A DNA stretch of 64,000 nucleotides from Aplysia californica. Lineage: Eukaryota; Mollusca; Gastropoda; Aplysiida; Aplysiidae. Positions 25,001-37,400 of this stretch are shown piece after piece (position 1 is the first letter of the stretch; the number at the start of each line of letters is the position of its first letter). The notes below the pieces were generated by a model that was not told the DNA's origin, ran no database searches, and was given only the letters and a program-made list of their open reading frames with translations. Location: positions 451,153 to 515,152 of the forward strand of contig NW_004797289.1 in NCBI RefSeq assembly GCF_000002075.1, written 5' to 3'. The translations under genes were made by a program, and so were the position numbers.

Positions 25001-25350
25001 AAAATTTAGATCATTTAGGAGGCGGGCTTCCTACCTGCCTGTCAGGGCTATCTCAAGCTGAGGGGGATACAACATCCCAGCAGAAAGACCAAGACACTTG
25101 ATACAAATTTTTCCTCTTTCAGGAGTGGAACTTGAGTCTCCTTTGTGCGATGGCAAAGTGACAAAATACTGCACTGCAAACCCCAGTGTGTGCATGTGTG
25201 TGTGCGCGTGTGTGTGTGCGCATGCATACTTATGTGTTGTGTGTATATGTGTGGGTGTCTGCATGTGTCTGTGTCTGTGTGCGTGAGTGTGTTTGCGAGA
25301 AACAGAAAGTGAGAGACAGACTGATGGAAGGAAGGAAGGAGAGCGAGAGA

Positions 25351-25446
<96 letters not shown>

Positions 25447-28400
25447 AGGAGGGAGGGATGGAGGGAGAGAGAGAGTGAGAGAATTGTATCCCTGTGTATG
25501 TAAGGATGATTGTTTGGGTGGTAGTATTGATATATATAGATAGACTTCTATGTTTTTATATAAATTTTGTATAGCTGGTGAAAGTGTACCAACAATAGAC
25601 AGCGAAAAATTTTGTTGGTTTGTTAGTATTTTAACGTACGGAGTCCACAGCTTGCATTGTATGCATCTCGAGAAGCTGAGAATGTTTCTGAGTTGAGTTC
25701 TAGAATCTGTTAGGGCAATGATAGTTGTAAAGTGCATAGAGCATGCTGTAAGAGCGTGGATATGCACTATATACATGCATTTATTGTTTTCATGATTCCT
25801 TCCTCAGTTGTTCAATAAAGTACATCTTTTTATATTTTCGATGTGTATGCCACAGAGAGACGAACTGTACCTGGATCATTACAAAAGATCCTTCTGTGAA
25901 AAGTTCCTCTATCGTCATTGACTTTCCGGACTTCACCTGTGACTCACGCATGTCACTGAAGGTTTACACATTGCCATTGTTGGGTACTGCATTCATCAAA
26001 GTCCTCAAGTTATTGTTCTCCTCCACCTCTTCCTCCTCCTCCTCCTCCTCTTTCTCCTCCTTCTCCTCCTTTTCCTCCTCTCTTCCCACTGCCATCAACT
26101 CTCTCTTCTTTTTCTTCCATTCTTTTATTCTCCTTTTCCTCCAACTCCTTCTCCTCCTTATCCGTGTCCTTCTCCTTTTTCTTTTCTTCTCATTCTTGTG
26201 TCCTCCTCCTGTACTCTTTTGTATAAAGCATCAAAGTAAGTTTTATTTTTTTTAAGTTGATTGATTGAATCCTTTCATTGGCTTCCTTTCTTTTGCAAGT
26301 TGATTCTTGTCTTAAATAAAAAGAAAAGAAAAACATATTAAGTGTCGGAGGACAACAGCTATCTCTCTATTTAAAGAAATGAACAAGTTTGTCTTTAAAA
26401 TTCATTTTAAGTGTAAAAAAACCCCAGCATTATATATAAAAAGATGATTTAGGTACATCTACAAAGAAATTAAAATTTTACTTGAATGTATTCATAAACC
26501 AACATTTTGTATGGTAAGAAAAGATTAATTGATCCTTCATTTGAAAAAATTAACAGCATCTTTTCACAAGCTTTGTTGATACGCAATATACACTCATAGC
26601 ATAATTTCAACACATTGTGATCACAATTTCTCTCTCTCCCCCCCCCCTTCCCCCCCCTCCCCCCCCCTCCCCCTAACTCTCAAATATGAAAAAAAAACCA
26701 CTGCATAAAAAAAATGATGTGACCTTTTACCTGTAAAGTCAGTAGCTACAGATGGCGTTTAGAAAGTAGGACACCATGTTTTCACACACACCAGAACAGA
26801 GCAGCTGCCAGTCAGAGATACAGTGCTGAAGCCCTCAAAATAGAGTTTACGTCTCTGGATGCTCATCCTGGTTTCGAGTTTACTTATAGAAGAGGTGAGT
26901 GGTACTGCTTTTTGCTTAAGTGTAGAACTTAAGTTTTTTCCCTTTTTGCTGATATTGTAGTCGGTTTCAATCACCTCTATTAAAAATTTTGTTTTGCTCT
27001 TTCAGCATCATGTTGAAAACTTCTACTACAGTTAAGGCATAAAGCTAGTCATGCTTCAACAGAATGTGTTTATGTTTCCTTTTTGTTTTGTTCATTTTTT
27101 CACAAAGAGAGCATTGGTGTAACCTTTGTAATTAGAATGATGATAGGGGAAGGTAATCCTTTGTTTACTCAAACAAATGCTCATACCCGCACACTCTCGC
27201 ACACCCACACATGCATAAACACTTACACACATGTGATGTCAAGGGACATGACTTTTATCTTTACTGTGGGGACAAGATAATTAAGGGAGTGGCACACCCT
27301 TGGATGACGTCAAGGGTTCCACGGGAAATAGGCGGAGATCGTCTGAGAGACTCGCTGAGATATTCAGTCGGACTCAGGACCACGACGAGGCAACACTTAT
27401 CTTGGACGGGGGCCCCCTGACAAACCCGACTCATGGGACCGCCAGGTAACTTTACACACACAGACACCCTCACACTCACTCAAAAACACATACACAGAGA
27501 TGCCAACCAGTACGATTTTACGTATTTTAGTGCAATTTTTTGCCGAAAATACACGAATACGACTTTTCATGAAAAAATACGCATCCTGGAATGCGAAAAA
27601 TACGAGATTCAGCTTGGGCGAGTAAAGCTAATATCTCGAGTCCCATCTTTTGCCAAAATAGTATCAGTATCGCGGAACTGGAATATTTGAAAACCAAGTC
27701 CAATAAGGCAAGGTCAGTAACTTCATTTTTGCCTGTCGCGATTGTGATATTGCGTTCACCTTTTCCCCGTCCGAGAGTACGTTTCACGCAAACAGGTGGC
27801 TATGGCGGCAGGCGGAAGTGTATGTGACACCGATGCTCGATCAGGAAAAGCAAGATCTACTTTCGCTTTCGTTACCACCGAGAAGTTTGCCAGCGGTTGT
27901 CTGATAACGCAACATTTGTGACTTGCAGGTTGTGCAGTGTACAATCTAAACGCTGTGTTGCCGTGCAAATAAAATTTAATCAACACTCGGACTCGTCTCT
28001 GTGCTGTCACGTGTGGGAAAGAAAGAAAAGAAAATACAAGCGCCGTCTGATTTTTAGATTGACTGGCTCGCCATTGTGACCGGTCACTGCACCTGCGCGC
28101 TTTGGCATCATAAATAAATGCGGCATCGTGTGAGCAAAGACCGTCATTGGTGGGAGTAACTGCGTTGCGAAGTATAGGACTACGGAATAGGATGGGGATT
28201 ATTGATTTTTTTTTTTAAGATACACTCGGTTGGGGGGTGTGAGTCAACACCAGAGGACAAAGACTTGGAAGCAAATTTCAGAATTTTGATTAGAGCTTTC
28301 TGCAAAGCGCGGGTTGGTGCAGGCCGTGTGCAGAATCGGGACCCTTCATTATTTGCAAGTCTGTGTTATTGAAATGAAGTGTTCGCGTTTCATTGGATAA

Positions 28401-31400
28401 GTGACAGTAAATTATACCTACAGTGTATGTTGTAGCTTTAGGGTCAAGACTGGCAGATTTTCAGTGTCACCGCATCTTGCCCTCTCACAGTTGTTACAAC
28501 TCTCACAATGCATAGGTCTACTTTAGCCATTCAAGTTATTGCTCTTCTTTGAGTTTGAGCAATAATTTTAGTCTGTCAGTTCATAATATGAATCATGAAA
28601 CCCAGACTGGTGCTTGATAGTCGAAATTCTTGTTCTAGGCCCTTCCGAACGCTCAAAGCAGGATTAATTTTTTATATAATAATGAGAGGAAAATATTAAA
28701 TATTCTGAAATACCTAAGTCAAACAAGACCCCAGTACGACACTGAACACTGTCATGTTGTTGACTGGATACATGTAATATTGTACGCGTGTGTGCTCCCT
28801 TTTTCGAGCTGATGAGCGGGTAAATTTTTTAAAGGAAATATTGCTGGACACCCTGAATTTTACTAGTTGGTCGGTCGGTCGTGGGGAATACACATTTCCC
28901 CCTCAAAATACACATTTTCATATTTCCCAGTACTCATTTCGGTTTTCTGTGGTTGGCATCTCTGCATACACAAACACACACACTCACGCACTCATGAAAA
29001 GATCATTTGCACTGCTATAGGTTTATTATGCATATTTCTCCCTCTCAGGTGGATGTGTAGATGCTACGATTGATCTCACCGACTTTGTTGATATGAGCTA
29101 CATCCTTCATGATAAGCTTCCGGCTGAGGAACTGTTTGGGTAAGTGTTTTATTATTTTTGTTGTAAATATTTTTTTTGCCTTCAGCAACCCATTAGAGAT
29201 CCTTTTGGAGATATGTTGCTTTGACCTTACCTTTGCAGGGCTTAACACTTTGCCGTCACATGTCGCTGATCGGTGATGTTTACCTCCCTGTTTCTTTGGA
29301 TTTTTCTTTGGATTTTCCCCAAAATCCCTTCTCTTTGACAGCAAGGGTTTTTACTATATGAGCCTTGTGATGGCAAAGTGTTAACCATCTCATCACTGAC
29401 ACCCGTGGATGTGAAAGTGCCTTCTCTCTGCATATAGTATTATTTACTGAGTTCAAGACAGAGCAGTATTCTGTATGTGTAGTGTGTGATTCTTTTGGTG
29501 TTGACCTTTGTGTCCCTTTCTAGGAGAAACCACACACTCTTCTGACCTCAAACTTTAACCCTATTCACCCTGCGTGGCTGCGGGCAGTGCACTTGTGTCC
29601 ACCTTGCTTGCCGGGAGCCGGGGGAAAAATCGGTCTGAACTCGACATACTAACCTTAGACACGCCTTGTGCCTGAAGAATTTAAGCTATCAATGTGAAAT
29701 TTTGTTTAGATTTTACTTAAAATGTTGTTTTGATATTATAAGAGAGAAAGAGGAAGGAAAGAGCAGAGAAAACAATATCTTCTTTGTCCAACTGCGACTC
29801 ATTGACACTCGATTTACCCATAGTAACTTTTATAGTACATCTATGGCTTTTCTTCTAAGTTTTCATGGCACTAAAATTAATCTGCTCGCGTTGTTTTTCT
29901 AGATTTATGTCTACTTTCACTTTCTTTGCCACTTATGCCTAAAACAAATAAAAGAAAAAAACATGGTTCATGTATTTTAACAAACACAAAAATGGCTGTG
30001 GCACAGTTTTTTTGTTTTTTTGTGGTTGTATTTTTTTTTCTCGTCCATGAAGATTTCAGTGCTCGCTTTCTTGCCCTGATTTGTGGTGACAAAACAACAA
30101 AACTAACTTGTTTAAACTAAGTGTTTATGTCTGTGTGTCGTATTATTTATAGGCTCAAGACAACTTTTGCCCTCTACAGAGTTGTTTTGCTGGGTGGTCA
30201 TTTTAGATTTCAGTTTTTGGGGAAATTTGATGCCTTCTAAACGCAGAAGGTGAAGCTGTTGCTCCTTTTTAATCTTTGCGGAACGAATCTGAGAGGAATT
30301 GTATCAATTTAACTCTTTTCCTACCAGGCCAAAATCCACCCATGGCCCAGGGCTTTTCCCTGACCTATTTTTACACCCTTACCTGCCAAAGGAAAATGTC
30401 AAAACATCCAACTAAACCCACACAAACCATATCTTATGGCCCATCAAACTGAAGGTAAAAAATAATCTATCAGATGGCGATACAATATTGAAGATTTATT
30501 CCAATTACATATTACTTTGGGGTTTCTAAAAGTGATTATGCAATACCGAAGGCGTCATATGAAATCAACAATTTTCCAGCTTTGAAAGATCATATATCTA
30601 AAAAACAACAGCATCATTCAAACTTCCCAGGTAGGTTGCCTCAAGTAATGCGAAGAAAGGCTGAAAGTTATGTATGTGTACCTAATATAGAAGTGAAAAT
30701 ATGATTCATATTCAAGTCAGGGTAGTGCTTTTTTCCACATATTTACATTTCGAAAGGGACCAAAAAAGAGCTGAAATGACAAAAAATCGTATCTCATTGA
30801 AAACGTGGATCGGACGAGAATTTTGTGTCTTTTCATTACTGGATTGGAATAGAAAGCAAGCCACTCGAGCCGTAATTTGCGGCTCTCGATCCAGCGAGGA
30901 CAGGTCCACGAGCCGCAGTTCGTGGTAGGGAAAGTGTTAAGGATGAATATGTGTTGTAAAACCATTATTTTTGTTTTCATTAAGATGGTTTTTTTTCTGT
31001 TTTTGCAGGATGGGACTCATTTTAATGAACCTATCTTTTGCTATTGTAATTTTTAGGTTGTTTTTTTTTGTCCCTGTTGAAATGTAAATCAACCCCTTAT
31101 TATGCAGCACTAATTCCTCCACAGGATGAGCTAATAATTTTCTGTTTCCTTTTTTTCTCCACAGGAGAGATTGTCACTTCAGAGTGATAACAGAACCAAG
31201 TCATAAGATATGTGTCACTTTTGAAGAACTTTCTCTCACCAGTTACTCCAGTTCACATTGCAGAGAGAATTACTTTACAATCATTGGTGGTAAGTTTGTG
31301 AAACCGAACTGTAAATGTTTGTGCAATGACATGGATAGGGGCAGGTGCAAAATGGCTGTGTCTGAATTTCAGGTCTAAGAAAAAGATTTGGTTTAATATT

Positions 31401-34400
31401 GGTCATGAAACATTTTATAATGTCCTCAGTAAATGCATGTCTTCTCCTTAACCTGAACCGTTCACAATTTATTTATAGAGGCTCCAGCCATCCATGTCGG
31501 GGTGATGTTTTAGCCTGTCTTCTCTGTTTGTCAATGTATTTTTTTTTCCTTCAAGTTTATGTATCCTGAGAACTTTCTCAGACTGAGCCATTTTGTCTTT
31601 CCCTCTCTGTTAGCTGACTCTCTCTGTCTTCCTGTCTCCTCTGCCCTGAATGACCATGAGTCTCAATGTACTTCTCTTTACTCAAACGAACTCTGAAAAA
31701 GTTTCCCTTCTTCTGAAAACAGTTGGTCACAATGAGAACTCCTCTCTTGGAATGTTCTGTGGAGCATATGCAGAGAAAACCAGCATCTTCAGTTTGGGAA
31801 ATGTGATAGAACTGACACTGCATGCTGAAGCAAGAACAAGTTTGGACATAGTTTATAGCATCACCCTTAAGTCTATTCCGCCAGGTAGGTTGAAGCATTT
31901 ATATATTTCGTTATTGTAGAATTTTGTTGTTAAAAGTGCAGTAGCATTTCATAGCCTTTTTTGGTTTTGTTAGCAATTTTGCTAATTGCTCATTAAAAAA
32001 ATATGTTTGCTTTTCTAACTGCAGCACCACCCCTTAACAGCTTGAGCACTTTTTCCCATTATCCATTGCAACTAAGCTCCAAGATATGTGGCACCAGTTT
32101 TTAAAAAGCCAAACTTTTTCAGAAATACAGTCGATCCTGCTCTAACGGCCATCTGTATAAATAAATAATAAATAAATTACTCTTTTATTTGTCCCAGAAG
32201 GGCACTTTGTTTTACAATGGCAAACATACATACATAAATACACAATTATAAATACGTAACATACGTAAATACATACATGCATAAATACATAAATAAATAC
32301 ACACGATTACACAAAGACTGAACAGTTTACAAACAATGCCACTGTCGGTCGCCACTGTGCAGCGCCCTGTAATTTGAGCTAGGGTTGTCGTGTCTTGCTC
32401 AAGGACACACTCCAGTGACCACCCATCTGATCCCTGTGTCACCGACACTTGCTTGACATTGCTTGAGTCAAAACTCACTGCTCACTTAGCCACTGGAGCT
32501 TCTCTAAAAAAGACTGCTTCCAGTTTCCCCCTGGCATAATTTTTATATTACACCGATGCTGTAAAAGACGTCCACTTGGTCACTTTTCTCTTCGATAGTG
32601 GATGAATGTCTTAACCAATTTTAACTGTGCATTCATTAACTTTCTGGTAAATCAGAGGAAAGGAAAGTTAAATGTTGAAATTTTCTTTGTATGATTTAAA
32701 ATTACGAAATATAAGCAATGACCAGACATGGCTAATATAATGTGAATCACTTTTATATCTGGATGTATATGTGTATTTGTAATATGTGTGCGAATGTGTG
32801 TGTGAGTATGTGTGTGTGTGTGTGTGTGCAAGTGTGCATGCATTTATGTTTGTGTGTTTGAGTGTATGCCTTCATGTATGTGTGTGTGTGTGTGTGCGTA
32901 CGTCGGCGCATGTGTGTGTGTGTGCGTGCATGCGTGCGTATGTGTGTGTGCGAGTGTGCATGTGTGCATGCATGTGTGTTCGTACGTATGTGCATACGTG
33001 TATTGTGTGTGTGTTTGCGTGCGTATGTGTGTGTTTGTGTGTGTGTGTGTGTATGAAAGGAATTAATTTTTCAACATCTTTTTTTCGTTCCAGTTACTTG
33101 TCCATTGACCAGTATTGTTCATGCCGGTGAATACTTTCAAACCCTTAGATACACCTTCTACCCCATTGCACATGACAGGTGAGACATGCTGTGTCGTTTT
33201 TCCCATATTATTGACTCCAGATTTTCTGTGAAGAGACAGTGGCTTTTGTGGTGTAGTGGTTAACACTTTCCACCCATGCAGAGCGCACGACACTTGTCCC
33301 ACATACTAGGATGCAGATGGGCTACATCAGTACTATACCTGTATCTCAGCAAAAATCAACCAATATGAAATTTTCAACATATTGAGAAAATTGAATGTGA
33401 TGGTCGCATGTTCACCAGAAAAGGAATTTGAATTGGAACTGAAATTATTAGATCTAGCACATTCGTCACCCAATTTCTCATAATGGCGTAAGAGTAAAAC
33501 AGTACTCACACCAGGTCTACTCGACATTAAAAAAAATATTTACTCCAATTGTTGTAAACAAACTGATTTTTGACCTCAAAGGTCACACAAACCATTCAGA
33601 AATGAAATTGTAACTTTTACAAGTGGGCATGTCAAAAAGGAGATCATTGTTACAAATTGTTGTTGCTATATCACAATGTCACTGTGTACGACTAACAAAG
33701 CATGATCATTTCTCTCTTGTTTAGCTTACAGGTTTATCCAAAGCCCTTTTTCATGCTCGGATGATGGTAGGGAAGAAATAGTAGAAATTTTTTTGTGGTC
33801 AGGTTTGTGGGATGGAAGGGATAAATTAGCTAAAAGTTCTTCTGCAATCTATGGGGAATAACACGGATGCCATCAATGAAAACATTTTGTTTTGTATGTC
33901 ATATAATTATGTGAAGATTTTTTAATAACAATCTTTGCTCTTATTTTTTGTTTACAAGACCTTTGGGCCCCTTAAATTGACATTCTGATTCTAATACGTA
34001 TCAGGGCTGAAGGCAGTTTCATCTTTTCAGTTGTGATTCACTTGTGGTTGGAGGATGCCACTTGTGGGTCCTACTTCTTTTCTCTCCTCCTGTTGTTTTT
34101 ATCTGTAGGTCTTAATTTTTTTTCCTTGCACTTATTGACCATTTTTGTATCAATGTGATTCTCTTTGCTCAAACATGCAAACAAACTTTGACCTTTCAGC
34201 AGTGAGAAATGCAAGGCTTGGTTTATTAAAAACTCGGACAGAAGCAAGTATATCAATGTTCGGGTAGAAACCAATGACTTTGATACTCTTACTAATGGGT
34301 CGTGCACCGGTGACCATATCTCTGTGGATGAAATTGATACCATTACTTCAGAAGGTATGCATACTGTGGTTTCACAATGATGACGCATCCATGTTGTGTC

Positions 34401-37400
34401 CAGGTTAGCCTAAGCTGACCACTGCACTTTAATCTGCTTGAGGTGTGTTGTGATGGGAATGGGGGTATATCTTGAGCTCCTTATTATCCTGATTTTTTTG
34501 GGTAAGTTGTTATTTCATTCTTTGAATTTGAATACAAAAGTCATGTGAGTTTTTCAAAGGCTGAGGAATGTATGAAAACTTAAAGTTCGGTCTTTAAAAG
34601 TTATAGTATGGTTATTGAGCATGAGATTTGCAGTTATGAATAAGTGGATTCTTATTGTCAAAAATAGTGCAAGCATTTTGGGTTGCCTGAAAACTACTGG
34701 AAGTCACACTTTGTGCCATAATTATAGTTTGCAAGTTAAACTTACATAGGTAGATTCTTATTATTTTGAATAATGCAAATGCAGCTTAATGTCTTTTTAA
34801 AGGTGTTTGTTGGTTCTTTTCTATTTTGGCTTTGCAGGTTCCCACATTCATCTTGGTACATTTTGTAGCTATGGATATTGTAGCCATTCAGTCAATGGTT
34901 CAGTGGGCAAATCAATGATCATAACATTCACAGTTGTCCCACCTTTAAGTGGTCAAGACTTCATTGCATATTTCAAGCTTAGGGATCCTGTTCAAGGTAG
35001 GTTGAAGTTTGTGTGACAGTGTGGTGATGGAGTTTGAACTTTTTGAGGGAGGCTTTAATTCTGCTATGTCATTAACTATTTCCCTTTAAGGACATTTTCT
35101 TCACTGTGTTGGAACAATGTTTTCCTTTCCAATTAATCGAGAAAAAAAATTTATGTCTTAAAAATTTTTTTTTAAAAATCAAAATCAAGATGTCAGCACA
35201 TATCCATCTTTATAATTTTGTGTCCGAAAAGTTTTCCATGAAAGGGGAGTGAGACAAGGGAGATGTAATATCTCTAACTTTTTTGTCTTCTGCAGTGAAC
35301 AATTTATAATGTTTTGCTTGATAATTTAGACACTTATTTAGTATAGACATTCTGTACATTGCTTTATTGGACCAGTGAGAAAATAGACAAAGACAGGGAA
35401 CAATTTTCATATTTTCTGTCCTAGCTTAAAAAACATTAATGGAACTTTGGATAGACTTCTGCTGTAATGAACCACTGTTGATGAATATTTTCTAAAGAAA
35501 GAAACTGAGATGATCAAAAACTCTTTTGGATGAATTGAGTTTTTCTTATTCTTGTTAGAGCTGCTTTTTTTTCTGTTTTTGAGGACATGTGGCCATTATT
35601 GTACAGACTCCACTTAATTTCTACTGAACAACTACTCTTGTATTTTGTGCCTAAAAGGTCAGATGAATTCTAGTAGTAGATTAATAATTTCAGCAAGGAC
35701 AGAATTGCCAATTTATGAGTAAGACTTTACTCCATTTCTTTCAGAGATTCAGTCTGAACAGTATCACAGGGTTCTTACCATGAACTTCCCATCAAATTCA
35801 AGGAGGTTTCAAGGAGAAATTTTTAAAATTCAAGATTTGGTAAAAAAATACATGACGAAAGCCTATTTTCGAAGGTCTGCACTTGTCCGAAAGCAACCAT
35901 ATCATAGTTCCGATTGTCCTTAAAAAAACTGTTCCGAGGGTGACTGCCAACCCCGCATCTCAATTTTCCAGGGGGAGGGGGGGGGGGGCTCATCCATTCT
36001 CCAGGGATGACAGTGCATACTCTATTTATATATTATAAATATTATATATAATATATACACACAAACATGGCACGCACGCATGTAGGTACATTATATCCAG
36101 TCAACAACATGTCTTGTGGCACTGGGATACTGTGACTTAGGTATTTCAATCTGTTCTTATTTATTTATATTTTCCCCTCATCATATTCGCCTATATAAAC
36201 TATATAAAATTGAATCTTGCTTTGAGCCTGAGAAAAGGCCTAGAACCAGAATATCCACTGTCAAGAACCAGTTTAGGGTGTCAAGGTTTATAACGTGAAA
36301 GACAAAAATTCTTATTCGGACTCAAGTCCGAATATGAAAAAATGTTATTCGGACTCGGGTCCGGAAAAAAGGAAGTGTCTTCGTTCTATAGATCTAACGT
36401 TCAGTGCTTCCAATTTTCCGCCATTTTTTAGTTTCCCCCACACCTTTTCTGCTGATCCGATGCCCGCCGCCTCATTGATACGCCCCCCCCCCCCCCACCC
36501 ATGTTTCCCACTTTCTTTGTTGTAGAAAAAGGTAAAATTGAAAATTAGCAGACCACCTGGCACCTGCATATTATGAGCTGTGTAAAAAAAAAAAAAGACC
36601 GATTTCGTTCAAATACACAAGCCTGTGTCATATCGATTGTTTACCAAGAAAAAGTTGTGTTGCTGTGTAGAGCTGAGCATACGGCAACTTTTGATTCCAT
36701 AGACCAGAGCACAATTCATCACGTAGATCTACGTCAAGACTAGCTTATTATTGTAATAATGATCAGTTGCCGGGGGGAAAAGACTGACGCGTATGCGACG
36801 TTCAACGCCCGGACCGATAGTGCCCCCCCACCCCCCTCCCCGACACGCACACAGCCACACGTGTGCAGGCCGCCCATCCGACCCCGACACACGCTAACGA
36901 GCCATCTCTAATTGCTTCTGATGACCTCTTGACCAATAAACATTTATTAGAAGCGCTATAACTTTTCAGGCCGGCCTCAAATTCATCATAAGAATCAATC
37001 TTGGCTCCTGCATAAAACGCCTTTTTGCCCGAAGTGATCCCGGTCTCTACCCAGCCTGAGGCGAGTCACGAGTGAGGCAGGACAGGAAGCCGGATTCACG
37101 AGTCACAGGAAGTCGGAAGTGATGTCATGCTGGACAAGAATCAGAGTCCAAATAACATTTTTTCATATTCGGACTCGAGTCCGAATAGTCACTTCGAAAA
37201 ATTATTGTTCTAACTAAAAGTAGAGCTATAACATGAATGGCTCAAGTAGACCTATTCAGTGTGAGAGGTGTAAGAACTGTGGGAGGGCATGATGCAGTGA
37301 CACTGAAAATCTGCAAATCTTGAACAGAAAGCTAAAATATAGAATATACAATTAATGAAACGGGAACCCTTTAGTTACAAAAACACGGCTTACAAGGTTT

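Noticed and set aside
25048-25776. Minus-strand frame of 242 codons
   Set aside because: It is mostly a Leu-Ser run from the GA tract and has no domain.
33243-33275. tRNA-like A box TGGTGTAGTGG
   Set aside because: No B box or acceptor stem follows, so it is neither a tRNA gene nor a clear SINE head.
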